A stretch of DNA of 10,520 nucleotides. Origin: Candidatus Woesearchaeota archaeon. Its GTDB lineage: Archaea; Nanobdellota; Nanobdellia; Woesearchaeales; WAPJ01. The translations under genes and the position numbers were made by a program. Within the stretch, counting starts at the first letter, position 1. Each line of letters begins with the position of its first letter. Of this stretch, positions 1-7,399 are shown one piece after another. The DNA lies in NCBI GenBank assembly GCA_015519985.1, contig WIAN01000003.1, forward strand, positions 1 through 10,520, in the 5' to 3' direction. Under the pieces are notes generated by a model. It did not search any database. It had not been told where the DNA came from and was given only the letters and a program-made list of their open reading frames with translations.

Positions 1-10
1 ATTTTAAAAG
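1..10 (+). promoter_or_regulatory. TATA box for the Nudix gene
   Basis: ATTTTAAAA lies about 26 bases upstream of the ATG at 30. This is the archaeal TATA distance for a leaderless transcript, and no Shine-Dalgarno sequence is seen before that ATG. The window edge cuts off any BRE element, so the call rests on position and composition only. Confidence 0.5.
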
Positions 11-29
11 TATTAGTTGTTGAATAAAT

Positions 30-422
30 ATGGAAAATTTAAGTGTTGGAATGTTAGTACAATACAAAAATAAATTTTTATTGTTGGAAAGAAAGAATAA
101 TATTTTAGAACCTTGCAAAGGCCATGTTGAAAAAGATGAAAGTTATGAAGAAACTATGAAGAGAGAACTGTTTGAAGAAACTAATATTAAAAATTTTGAA
201 ATTATAGATAAAATTGGTTTGTTAAAATTTTCTTTTATTAAAAATGATAAAAAAGTTAATAGGAATATTGTTTATTTTCATATTAAAGTTTTTGATGATA
301 ATGTTAAACTTTCTGAAGAACACAAAAATTTTTATTGGTTAGAAAAAGAAGAATTTTTAAAAAAATTAACTTTTAATGATGTTAGAGAATTGTTAAAAAA
401 TTATTTGGAAAAAAATATATAA
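30..422 (+). CDS. Nudix hydrolase
   Basis: This is a single-domain Nudix pyrophosphohydrolase of 130 residues, the usual length of the family. The Nudix box is clear: G31, E37, then R45-E46-L47-x-E49-E50 and I53. The box glycine is replaced by N52, which is a tolerated variation. The REUxEE glutamates bind the metal ions that hydrolyse a nucleoside diphosphate linked to another group. The lead-in around KGHVEKDES resembles the diadenosine tetraphosphate/mutator branch, but the substrate cannot be fixed from sequence. The protein is cytosolic, with no signal or membrane segment. The ATG at 30 is chosen because a TATA box sits about 26 bases upstream. It stands alone, 51 bases before the next gene, which has its own promoter. 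Confidence 0.93.
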   Translation: MENLSVGMLVQYKNKFLLLERKNNILEPCKGHVEKDESYEETMKRELFEETNIKNFEIIDKIGLLKFSFIKNDKKVNRNIVYFHIKVFDDNVKLSEEHKNFYWLEKEEFLKKLTFNDVRELLKNYLEKNI

Positions 423-441
423 CTATTTTATAATAGTAAAA

Positions 442-450
442 TTTATATAT
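442..450 (+). promoter_or_regulatory. TATA box for the 474-1127 gene
   Basis: TTTATATAT is centred about 28 bases before the ATG at 474. The bases between box and start are T-rich and carry no Shine-Dalgarno sequence, so transcription is probably leaderless. The T-rich stretch may also serve as terminator for the Nudix gene. Confidence 0.55.
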
Positions 451-473
451 TATTTTGTTTTTTCGTTTTTCTT

Positions 474-1127
474 ATGGAAACAGAAGGAATTATTTATTTA
501 GCACATGTTTATGCTTTAATGAGGCATCCAGAAGAAAGTAAAGGTGCTTTTTTAGAACTAGTAAAAAGAAAAAATATTGGCGAAGAGTATGCTCTTTCCT
601 ACCTTTTTAATAGAACAGGTATATCATACAAACACAGTTCTGAAAGAATAATAGAAGAGCATTTAGATGTTATTTTTCCAAAAATGCAAGAAAAACCTTA
701 TACTGTTCTTAGAGTTTTAACTCACAAAGATGCGGAAAAAGTTGTAGGTTCTTTATTCAAAAGTGCATATGATAGTAGAGATCTTTCTGATCAGATTAGT
801 TTAATCTTAAATGAGGAAGAACTCTTCGTTGTTTCTTCTTATGGAGTAATAGTTTCAGACACAATGGAAATAATACTTAACAAATATATTGCTGTTAATC
901 CTTTAGAAATCATTCAAATATCTTCTGAAATAAGAGAAGAAGATATTAGCGTTATTGTTGGAAAAATTCTTAGAGAAAAAGCAGGAATAACAGAAAAATA
1001 TTTTTCTATAATAGAAAGGATGAATGCTGCTTTAAAAAGAGGTTCTTTTGATGATTTTTTAAACAGTAGAGAACAAGATGAAGATAAAGAAATAAAACCA
1101 ATGTTTGATGTTGGTTTAAACGCATAA
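474..1127 (+). CDS. Unrecognised soluble protein
   Basis: I do not recognise this 217-residue protein. It has no signal peptide, membrane segment, cysteine cluster or obvious nucleotide-binding motif. It is charged and looks mostly helical. The stretch from about residue 20 to 75 resembles helical-repeat packing. A middle part around residues 100-150 contains alternating hydrophobic stretches such as LFVVSSYGVIVSD. The C-terminal tail from about residue 195 is acidic and probably disordered. The ATG at 474 fits a leaderless start. The stop is only 8 bases before the next ATG, so it is likely co-transcribed with the VanZ-like membrane protein. Its reading frame and codon use look like its neighbours, so it is very probably a real gene. 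Confidence 0.8.
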   Translation: METEGIIYLAHVYALMRHPEESKGAFLELVKRKNIGEEYALSYLFNRTGISYKHSSERIIEEHLDVIFPKMQEKPYTVLRVLTHKDAEKVVGSLFKSAYDSRDLSDQISLILNEEELFVVSSYGVIVSDTMEIILNKYIAVNPLEIIQISSEIREEDISVIVGKILREKAGITEKYFSIIERMNAALKRGSFDDFLNSREQDEDKEIKPMFDVGLNA

Positions 1128-1135
1128 AGGTTAAA

Positions 1136-1486
1136 ATGGTTTTTAAATATTTTACTGTTGATAAATTAAAAAACCTTTTTGTTTTTTCTGTATTTACAGG
1201 TTTGTTTTTTAATAGAGATCTTCTTCCAAGTGTTGTTGCTAATAATTATTCTAACTTTTTTTATGCTTCTGAAATTTATTTGTTAGGGAGAATTGTTTCT
1301 TATGAAAAACCAAGTATTGGTTTAGCATTATTCTCTACAAGTTTAGGAGTTGCTTCTGAAATAGCTCAAAAATATTCTTTTATAGGAGGAGTTTATGATG
1401 AAAAAGATATTTTTGCTTATGTTATAGGAGGTATTTCTATGTATATTTTTGATAAAACTACTAAAACTTTAGAAGAAAAATTATAA
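1136..1486 (+). CDS. Small VanZ-like membrane protein
   Basis: A 116-residue membrane protein with hydrophobic segments near residues 11-26, 41-56, 60-78 and 92-106. The C-terminal half carries the pattern of the VanZ-like family: a Ser-Glu-x-x-Gln motif (E75, Q78), a glycine-rich turn, then D88-x-x-D91 followed by a last helix with AYVIGG. VanZ-like proteins are small membrane proteins whose biochemical role is mostly unknown; the founding member gives low-level teicoplanin resistance, which need not apply here. The gene starts 8 bases after the upstream stop, with a weak AAAGG Shine-Dalgarno at 1126-1130, so it is probably the second gene of a two-gene operon. Its stop codon overlaps that of the convergent RNase J gene by six bases. 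Confidence 0.72.
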   Translation: MVFKYFTVDKLKNLFVFSVFTGLFFNRDLLPSVVANNYSNFFYASEIYLLGRIVSYEKPSIGLALFSTSLGVASEIAQKYSFIGGVYDEKDIFAYVIGGISMYIFDKTTKTLEEKL

Positions 1487-2827
1487 TAAATTTTTTTCAA
1501 CTTTGTCTATGTCTATGTTTTCTCCTTCTTTTAATATTTTGTATTGTTTTTTCACATCATATCCTAACTTTTCTACTATTGGAATTAATTTTTTTGCATT
1601 TTTTATATCTGAATGTGTCGGCAATATTATTTTTGGCTGTGTTAATTCTATGAAAAATCTATGATCTTCTTGACTTAAATGTCCTGAAACATGAACATCT
1701 TTGAATAATCTTACATTGTGAGATTTTAAAATGCTTTCTAATCTTTCTCTATATTTTACATTTTGAGGAGCAGGTATAACATTGCAAGAAAAAACTACAG
1801 CGTCATTATCATGTAAGTTTATTTTTATTTGATTTTTTGCAATTCTATCTAATACTGAACCTGGTTCTCCTTGATGTCCTGTTGCTACTATCAAATATTT
1901 TTCTTTTCCTTCTTTTTCTATTTCTTTCAATCTTTTTTTTATTTTTCCACTATAACCTATTATTTCTGCATTATAAAATTCTATTAAATTTACATTTTTT
2001 GCTGCGGTAATATATTTTTCTAAACTTCTTCCTACAAATACTAATTTTCTGTTTAATTTTCTTGCTAAAGTATATATTGTTTTTAATCTTGCCATATGAC
2101 TGCTGAATGTTGTTACTATTATTCCTTTGTCTTCTAATTCTTTATGGAATAATACATCTTTTAACATCTCTTCAGCTACTTTTTCCGAAGAAGTTTTTGT
2201 TTCTCTATCAGCATGTAAAGTATCTAGTACTAAAGAAATTATCTTTCCTTTTAACTCTTCTAACCTTTTTATGTCTGTTTTATTTCCTACTATTGGATTG
2301 TTGTCAAATTTAAAATCTGTAGCATGCAAATATGTTCCTTTTTTTGTATGGAATGCTATTATATTGCTTTCTGGTATGCTGTGAGCTGCTCTTATAAATT
2401 CTATTGTTAATTCATTATTTATTTTTACTTTCCCTCCTGTTTTTACTGTTATTATTTTATTTTTTATTTTTGTCTTTGTATCTTTTGCTAGTGCTCTTAA
2501 AATTTCTGCTGTTAAAGGAGTTGTGATTATTGGAGCGTCAAATTCTCTTTCTAAAAATTGTACTGCTCCTACATGATCTAAGTGGCCGTGAGTTATTATT
2601 ATTGCTTTTACTTTTGAAATTTTATCTTTTATAGTTTTTAAATCTGGCACAGCTCCTATTTTTTGCAATATTTCTCTATCAATGTAACCTTTAGGTTCTG
2701 CTTCTGTATAAGCAATGTAGTTGTCTAAATGCAAGCCTATATCCACTACTATTGCAAAATCTTCAAATTCATACAAAGTCATATTTCTTCCTACAATTCC
2801 ATAACCGCCAACTGCATGTATTTTCAT
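1481..2827 (-). CDS. Archaeal RNase J-type metallo-beta-lactamase ribonuclease
   Basis: This is a beta-CASP metallo-beta-lactamase of 448 residues. Archaeal RNase J enzymes are 5'-3' exoribonucleases acting in mRNA decay and rRNA processing. The metal motif THGHLDH is at about residues 79-85, a further ligand histidine in AAHSIPES is near 149, and the ligand aspartate in HATDF is near 171. The C-terminal part has the RNase J signature VSGHLSQED followed by KIILPTHSD. Length matches archaeal RNase J, which lacks the extra C-terminal domain of the bacterial enzyme. An in-frame ATG exists at 2851, but it would fall inside the TATA box. The ATG at 2827, giving MKIHAVGG, matches the family N terminus and lies 28 bases from that box, so I use it. 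Confidence 0.93.
   Translation of the reverse strand: MKIHAVGGYGIVGRNMTLYEFEDFAIVVDIGLHLDNYIAYTEAEPKGYIDREILQKIGAVPDLKTIKDKISKVKAIIITHGHLDHVGAVQFLEREFDAPIITTPLTAEILRALAKDTKTKIKNKIITVKTGGKVKINNELTIEFIRAAHSIPESNIIAFHTKKGTYLHATDFKFDNNPIVGNKTDIKRLEELKGKIISLVLDTLHADRETKTSSEKVAEEMLKDVLFHKELEDKGIIVTTFSSHMARLKTIYTLARKLNRKLVFVGRSLEKYITAAKNVNLIEFYNAEIIGYSGKIKKRLKEIEKEGKEKYLIVATGHQGEPGSVLDRIAKNQIKINLHDNDAVVFSCNVIPAPQNVKYRERLESILKSHNVRLFKDVHVSGHLSQEDHRFFIELTQPKIILPTHSDIKNAKKLIPIVEKLGYDVKKQYKILKEGENIDIDKVEKNLL
1487..1497 (+). terminator. Oligo-T terminator after the VanZ-like gene
   Basis: A seven-T run at 1491-1497 directly follows the VanZ-like stop codon. Archaeal RNA polymerase terminates on such oligo-T tracts without a hairpin. 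The run lies inside the last codons of the opposing RNase J gene. Confidence 0.4.
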
Positions 2828-2849
2828 AAATAAAAAAGAAAAACAACGC

Positions 2850-2859
2850 ATTTAAAAAG
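2850..2859 (-). promoter_or_regulatory. TATA box for RNase J
   Basis: Read on the minus strand this is CTTTTTAAAT, centred about 28 bases before the ATG at 2827, with no Shine-Dalgarno in between. It supports leaderless transcription from 2827 and argues against the longer start at 2851. Confidence 0.6.
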
Positions 2860-2869
2860 GTTTTTAAAT
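2850..2869. repeat. Palindrome formed by two divergent TATA boxes
   Basis: ATTTAAAAA, GG, TTTTTAAAT: nine-base arms read as an inverted repeat around a two-base centre. Each arm is the core of one divergent TATA box, so the two preinitiation complexes would contact overlapping DNA. Confidence 0.75.
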
Positions 2870-2870
2870 A
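2861..2870 (+). promoter_or_regulatory. TATA box for the 5'-nucleotidase-like gene
   Basis: TTTTTAAATA is centred about 26 bases before the ATG at 2892. AAAGG just upstream could be its BRE, though that same sequence belongs to the opposing TATA box. No Shine-Dalgarno precedes the ATG, so the transcript is probably leaderless. Confidence 0.6.
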
Positions 2871-2891
2871 AAAATACAAATCCTTTTTTTT

Positions 2892-3521
2892 ATGAAAATT
2901 AAAGTAGGTTTTGACATTGATGCTGTTTTTGCTAATTTTGTAAAAACTTTCACTTCTTTTGCTAATAAAGAAAAAGGAACTCCTATAATAAATCATTCTA
3001 CAGAAAGAAAAAGTTGGTTTTTAAAAAATGAATATCCTTTAAGTGAAGAAGAATTAAAAGAGTTATGGGAAAAATTTTTAGAAATAGAAAATGTTTATGA
3101 AGAATTTGAATTAGAAGATGAAGAAGACTTTAAAGCTTTTTTAGATTTTGTAAAAAAACACAATACAAAAGTTGAAGTTTATTTTATAACTGCAAGAAGG
3201 AATACAAAAAAAGGAAAAAATGTTGTTGAACAAACAAAAGATTGGTTTAAAAAACATGGTTATGATAATGCTAATGTACATATTGCTTTTGAAAAAGGAA
3301 GTAAAGCAAAAGAATTAGAATTAGACTATTTTATTGATGATAAACATACACACATAGAAGAAGTTTTAAAAGCTTGTAAAAAAACAAAAGCTTACCTTTT
3401 AAACAAACCTTACAACGAAGAATTTGAACTTCCAAGAGTTTATTCTTTAAAAGAATTTTTAAGAAACATAGAAAACGACATTTTATTAAAAGAATTAAAA
3501 AGAAAATATTTTAGAGAATAA
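2892..3521 (+). CDS. 5'-nucleotidase (NT5C)-like HAD phosphatase
   Basis: A 209-residue HAD-superfamily phosphatase that resembles the NT5C-like 5'-nucleotidases, which remove phosphate from nucleoside monophosphates. HAD motif I is FDIDAVFANF, with nucleophile D8 and acid/base D10. An insert of about 80 helical, Glu-rich residues after motif I forms the cap. Motif II is ITARR with T100. The motif III lysine is probably K138 or K140. Motif IV is FIDDK with D149 and D150. All catalytic residues are present, so it should be active. It is cytosolic. The start is set by its leaderless promoter. The gene converges on the operon at 3534-8244 with only 12 bases between stops. Its nucleotide substrate fits the nucleoside theme of that operon, but no shared transcription is implied. 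Confidence 0.82.
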   Translation: MKIKVGFDIDAVFANFVKTFTSFANKEKGTPIINHSTERKSWFLKNEYPLSEEELKELWEKFLEIENVYEEFELEDEEDFKAFLDFVKKHNTKVEVYFITARRNTKKGKNVVEQTKDWFKKHGYDNANVHIAFEKGSKAKELELDYFIDDKHTHIEEVLKACKKTKAYLLNKPYNEEFELPRVYSLKEFLRNIENDILLKELKRKYFRE

Positions 3522-3533
3522 AAAAAGAAAAAA
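3521..3533 (-). terminator. Oligo-T terminator of the five-gene operon
   Basis: On the minus strand, directly after the TAG stop at 3534-3536, the sequence reads TTTTTTCTTTTTT. Two T tracts in a row are a typical archaeal terminator. The opposite transcript meets its own T run, TTTTTT at 3537-3542. Confidence 0.5.
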
Positions 3534-4973
3534 CTATTTTTTATTAAAAAGAAAAATTTTCTGCCAACGAGATTTTTTTAAATAAGGGTCATAGTAAACA
3601 TTGTAAGATAGAAATTTTCCATCTATATATAACTCTTCTATAATACAAGGATCCAATTCTTCCATTTTCTTTACATTAACAAAAGGAGACACTTTAAAAA
3701 TTATAGGTGTTTTTGGATATAGCTTTCTGAGATTAAAGTAAAGTTTGTCAGTTCTGGGTGTTGTCTTGAAAGGATCCAAATTTTGTTTTTTAATAGGATC
3801 CGAAAGATTCTCTCTCCAATCAGCATCAACATAAATAGCATCAAAATCATCATCTAGAGTTTTTAACTCTTCAAAATTTTCAGCATCAATTTTTTTAAAT
3901 AATATATTTTTATCAACATTAAAAAGTTTAGCATTATACCTAGCAGAATTAAGTCTCTTATCGTTTATGTCTACAGCAACAACTCTGTGTCTTTTTCCTA
4001 AAATTACTGATTTAAAACCAGCAGCACAACAAATTTCCAATACTTTCCCAGGCGCTACATATTCTGACAAGTATTCAGTCTCTTTCTCCCAAGATGCCAT
4101 AAACAAAGCTTCAAGATCGCCTCTGGTTTTTTTTATTATTTTTTTATAAGAAGGAAATTTTTTAACCAAAATGGAATTAATTTTTTTTCTTGTAAAATCA
4201 GGGATATCGTAAGGTTTTTTAAAAATCAAAACATTATTTACTCTTACACCTTTCTTTAATTTTATTTTTGATAAAATGTCTTTATGATTTATTTTAAAAT
4301 TTTCAAAATAATCTTTTTCAAGATGTGATCTTGAAATGATATACAGACTGCTCTTCAAAATCGAAGGATCCTTCCAAAGGTTAAAATTAACTGTTCCTTT
4401 AAAGTTATTATCAAAAACTAAGTTAAGGTTTTTGAAATTTTTCAAAACAAAATTTTTTAAAAACTCTGAAGAAAGAAGAGCTTTATCGTTTAAGAAACCA
4501 TAGTTCTTTTCAAAAAAATATTTGTTTAACTTGTACAAATCATCCTTTTGAGACCAAGACACAAAATATATTAAACCCCCCTCAGCAAGATTTTTAAAGG
4601 CTTTTTTTATAACTTTTTGTACATCTTTAAAATAATAAATCGACTGGTTGAAACTAAAAACATCGTATTTTTCTTTCAAATTAAGTTTTAAAAAATCTTC
4701 ATTAAAAATTTTTCCCCCAGGAAATAAATTTATAGCTTTTCTTACAGATTCAATATCAATATCAGTACCAGAAACTTCTACTATGAATCCTTTACTCTCT
4801 AATGCAGATATTATTTTTTTCAAAAAAACTCCATCACCTATACCGACATCAAACCATCTTATTCTGTGAGTTGAAATATTCTTAGTTATTCCTTCAACAA
4901 TAACATCTATTTCACTACCCCCAGTCAAAGACCTTTTGAAATTTTTTAAACTAGATAAATAACTAAAAGTCAT
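3534..4973 (-). CDS. Two-domain methyltransferase, C-terminal half TGS1-like
   Basis: A 479-residue fusion of two class I SAM-dependent methyltransferase domains. The N-terminal one (about 20-215) has motif I FDVGIGDGVF at 41-50, acidic residue D71 in GTDID, and EDF at 92-94. The C-terminal one (about 262-479) has motif I LEICCAAGFKS at 312-322, AVDIN at 333-337 and DADWRE at 383-388. Its layout resembles the trimethylguanosine synthase (TGS1) family, which methylates guanine N2 in RNA caps: a helix ending in EALFMASWEKETEYLSEYV ahead of motif I, and a WR after the motif IV aspartate where TGS1 has DPPWGG. The substrate here is unknown; a guanine or other base in RNA or in a small nucleoside is plausible. 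It is last in the operon. Its ATG overlaps the nucleoside hydrolase stop by four bases and has a strong GGAGGT Shine-Dalgarno seven bases upstream. Confidence 0.82.
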   Translation of the reverse strand: MTFSYLSSLKNFKRSLTGGSEIDVIVEGITKNISTHRIRWFDVGIGDGVFLKKIISALESKGFIVEVSGTDIDIESVRKAINLFPGGKIFNEDFLKLNLKEKYDVFSFNQSIYYFKDVQKVIKKAFKNLAEGGLIYFVSWSQKDDLYKLNKYFFEKNYGFLNDKALLSSEFLKNFVLKNFKNLNLVFDNNFKGTVNFNLWKDPSILKSSLYIISRSHLEKDYFENFKINHKDILSKIKLKKGVRVNNVLIFKKPYDIPDFTRKKINSILVKKFPSYKKIIKKTRGDLEALFMASWEKETEYLSEYVAPGKVLEICCAAGFKSVILGKRHRVVAVDINDKRLNSARYNAKLFNVDKNILFKKIDAENFEELKTLDDDFDAIYVDADWRENLSDPIKKQNLDPFKTTPRTDKLYFNLRKLYPKTPIIFKVSPFVNVKKMEELDPCIIEELYIDGKFLSYNVYYDPYLKKSRWQKIFLFNKK

Positions 4974-5794
4974 TCCAACAACCTCCTAATAAAAAAATTT
5001 AAAAATGCGTTATCAGATTTTATTATAACATCCATTTCTTTTCCAAAAGCAGATTCTTGTAAAAAACCATTTTGTAAAAGAGAAAGCTTAAGTTTTTTTC
5101 TAACAAAAAAATTTTTTCCAAAAGAAACATATACTGTAAAAGGGTCATGCAAAACAGGAATTTTGTTTTTTAATCCAAATCTTTCTTCTAAAAATTTTCT
5201 CATTTCCTCTAAATGTTTATACAATAAGACAGAGTTCCTTTTAGGATCGTTTTTTAACATAGTTATATGTTCTTCTTTTAATTTTAAATTCCAAGTAGAG
5301 TCTAAAGGAACCAATGTTATTTTTAAATTACTACTAAAAACTTTAAGTGATGAGGAGAGATCACAGTTTAAATTCCACTCTTTAACTTTTCTTTTATTTC
5401 CTTCGTAATCATACTTTAAGGAACCTCCCATTATATAAACCTCTTCAAATTCAATACCCTTATCAATCAAAAACGCAAGATTAGACAATGCGCCTAAAGA
5501 AATATAAGTTAATTTTTTGTTTTTAAAAAAATCCAAATTTTCTTTCAATGGTAAACTTTTATCTTCTCCTCTAATAGTTGTTGTAATTAGACCTTTATCA
5601 ACCTCTATACCGTGAAAAACTTTTAGATTTTTATCAAACGCATTTACGATTTTAGCTTTTTCTCTTACTAAAGAATTATTTGTTAAAACAGCTCTAATCT
5701 TAATTTCTTTAGATTTTAAAGCAAAAACTAACGCAAAAGCATCATCAACATCAGAACCGATGTCAGTATCTATGATTACTTCCTTATGCAACAT
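4970..5794 (-). CDS. Nucleoside hydrolase (IUNH family)
   Basis: A 274-residue member of the inosine-uridine nucleoside hydrolase family, which cleaves the N-glycosidic bond of ribonucleosides to give base plus ribose. The N-terminal calcium-binding motif DTDIGSDVDDAFAL (D9-L22) is intact. GALSNLA at 101-107 and IMGG at 121-124 match conserved loops. E139-W-N141-L-N-C-D145 matches the family's substrate-loop pattern E-F-N-x-x-x-D, and LHDPF (H216, D217) supplies the histidine/aspartate pair near the C terminus. It is slightly shorter than typical (about 310 residues) but has all catalytic elements, so it is probably active. The base specificity cannot be read. The start overlaps the upstream phosphoribosyltransferase by 11 bases, with a GGTGAT Shine-Dalgarno five bases before the ATG. 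Confidence 0.93.
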   Translation of the reverse strand: MLHKEVIIDTDIGSDVDDAFALVFALKSKEIKIRAVLTNNSLVREKAKIVNAFDKNLKVFHGIEVDKGLITTTIRGEDKSLPLKENLDFFKNKKLTYISLGALSNLAFLIDKGIEFEEVYIMGGSLKYDYEGNKRKVKEWNLNCDLSSSLKVFSSNLKITLVPLDSTWNLKLKEEHITMLKNDPKRNSVLLYKHLEEMRKFLEERFGLKNKIPVLHDPFTVYVSFGKNFFVRKKLKLSLLQNGFLQESAFGKEMDVIIKSDNAFLNFFIRRLLE

Positions 5795-6824
5795 GAGAAA
5801 TCACCCTTTTAGCTAAATTATAGATTTTTGACTCTAAGTCAGATTCTCTAATAAACCTTTTTATTTTAAAAATAAATTTTTTTCTTACTACATTATTATA
5901 AAAAACAATCCCCCTACCAAAATAATCTGCACCTACAATTCGAGGATTTTCTTCAAACAATCTGCAAGAATAAACATTTAATAAACTGTCTGAAAGAAAG
6001 AAATTAATATTTGGAAAAAAAGTCTCATAAACCTCTGAAGGAAGTGTATTATTTAATGAAGAGAAAAAAACGTTTCTATATTTATCAAGATGTAATTTTT
6101 TAACAGTTCTAGCAGAACCTATACAGTCATCAATAACTAAAAAATTTTCTCCAGATAAGGTATAGTTTTCAGGGTCTAAAAAGAAATACTCTGTTTTTAG
6201 ATTCATAAAAAATTCTTTAATAAAAAAACCACCCCTTAATACAAAATAAATTTTTTCTGGAGAAGATTGCCTTATAGAATAACTGACTCTCTTTAAATCA
6301 TAAGCTAACTTCATAGGAAGCAAATTCATTAAGTAATCATAAAACAAGTTGACCTCGGATTTATTGGACTTTAAATCATAACTTTCTGAAATTAAGAAAC
6401 CTTCGTTTTTTAAAATTTTTTCTATGTTAGAAATGTTAAAATAATCGTCAACAATAATAATACTCTTATTTTTTCCCCTGTGAATATTTCTTTCAAAAAG
6501 AGGATTAATCCACCAATCCCACAAAGGTACTGTATATAGATAATCCATGTTACCTATATACTCTACATTGATATTATCCCATAAAACACCATCGTATAAT
6601 TTATTTTCAGCACTTTCAACCAATAACAGAAACTTATTTCCTTTAGATAAAGATTCTTCAGCATCTAAGTACAACTTATAATCGTATATTTCTTTTTTAA
6701 GAAATCTTTTATTCATAAAATAACTAACAAACTCTTTATAAACAGAATCAAAAGTACCCTCTAAAGAGATATTTTCAATATAGTGAAGATCCTCGTCTTT
6801 TAGAAGATACTTAAGATTCGACAT
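5784..6824 (-). CDS. Phosphoribosyltransferase with unassigned N-terminal domain
   Basis: A 346-residue protein. The C-terminal half (about 165-310) is a type I phosphoribosyltransferase: the pyrophosphate-loop region KIYFVLRGGFF at 191-201 and the PRPP motif LVIDDCIGSART at 229-240, with the paired acidic residues D232/D233 and the loop ending in T240. Such enzymes join a base to PRPP or run the reverse reaction. The first 160 residues are unassigned. They contain a Trp/Tyr-rich stretch at 95-107 and a second strand-like SIIIVDDYF at 121-129, which looks like a degenerate Rossmann element or receiver-like fragment. A basic helical tail follows 311. Substrate is unknown. The gene overlaps the HAD gene by 25 bases and the nucleoside hydrolase by 11. 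Its Shine-Dalgarno is poor (GGGGGA), suggesting coupling to upstream translation. Confidence 0.83.
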   Translation of the reverse strand: MSNLKYLLKDEDLHYIENISLEGTFDSVYKEFVSYFMNKRFLKKEIYDYKLYLDAEESLSKGNKFLLLVESAENKLYDGVLWDNINVEYIGNMDYLYTVPLWDWWINPLFERNIHRGKNKSIIIVDDYFNISNIEKILKNEGFLISESYDLKSNKSEVNLFYDYLMNLLPMKLAYDLKRVSYSIRQSSPEKIYFVLRGGFFIKEFFMNLKTEYFFLDPENYTLSGENFLVIDDCIGSARTVKKLHLDKYRNVFFSSLNNTLPSEVYETFFPNINFFLSDSLLNVYSCRLFEENPRIVGADYFGRGIVFYNNVVRKKFIFKIKRFIRESDLESKIYNLAKRVISHVA

Positions 6825-7399
6825 AGCTTTTCCCCCATATCATCTTTAGGTTTAATATATAAAGAGTTGATACCATATCTTCGTGGAATTAAAAAGTCCC
6901 TTTTATAATCATCACCAATCATTAGAGCATTTTTTCCAGAGTAATTTACTACATATGAATACAAGTCTTCTTCTTTAGTAGTACCATATTTGAAAGAATA
7001 AAACTTCTTTAAAAAAACACCACTAAGAACAGAACTGTCAACAAATTCAGAAATGTCAGATCCAGAATCTGAAACCAAAACCATATTATAACCCATGCTT
7101 TTAAGTTTAAACAACAATTCAACTCTTTTACTAAACAATTCTATGTTACCTGGATTCAACAATTCCATAAAATACTTTTTTTCTTCAATAGAGAAATCAA
7201 AACTGAAACCTAAATTTTTTACAAATATTTCCTTATCTATATTACTTTTAAACCATGATTCCTTCCAGAAATTAAAGAATTCGCGTTTGACTATTTTTTT
7301 TCTTTCAAGACTTTTTAATATATAAAACCAATAAACATCTCTTTCTTTACTATAAGCAAGAGTATTCCAAAAATCAAACAACAAAAAATCCAATTTCAT
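6800..7399 (-). CDS. HAD-superfamily hydrolase with variant motif I
   Basis: A 199-residue HAD-fold protein. Motif I is LFDFWNTL, with nucleophile D9 and T13, but the usual second aspartate is W11. HAD dehalogenases and some other family members likewise have a non-Asp (often Tyr) here, while canonical phosphatases need Asp, so plain phosphatase activity is not certain. A helical cap lies at about 17-85. Motif II is VLVSDSGSD with S110. The motif III lysine is probably K137 or K142. Motif IV is MIGDDYKRD, with D163, D164 and D168. It is cytosolic. The ATG overlaps the upstream nucleotidyltransferase stop in an ATGA arrangement, with AAAAGGT ahead, and the stop lies inside the phosphoribosyltransferase gene. 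In this operon it could dephosphorylate a nucleotide made by the phosphoribosyltransferase. Confidence 0.82.
   Translation of the reverse strand: MKLDFLLFDFWNTLAYSKERDVYWFYILKSLERKKIVKREFFNFWKESWFKSNIDKEIFVKNLGFSFDFSIEEKKYFMELLNPGNIELFSKRVELLFKLKSMGYNMVLVSDSGSDISEFVDSSVLSGVFLKKFYSFKYGTTKEEDLYSYVVNYSGKNALMIGDDYKRDFLIPRRYGINSLYIKPKDDMGEKLCRILSIF

Noticed and set aside
2769..2996. Minus-strand frame across the divergent promoter
   Set aside because: It overlaps both flanking genes and the shared TATA region, and its translation is Phe/Lys/Tyr low complexity.
3649..4371. Four GGATCC sites within about 720 bases of the double methyltransferase gene (3649, 3772, 3796, 4366)
   Set aside because: Each encodes an Asp-Pro dipeptide with the same codon pair, so codon use and protein sequence explain them.
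6424..6465. Response-regulator receiver domain in the phosphoribosyltransferase N-terminal half
   Set aside because: IIIVDD looks like a receiver start, but the later conserved Asp, Thr and Lys of receivers are not found at the right spacing.
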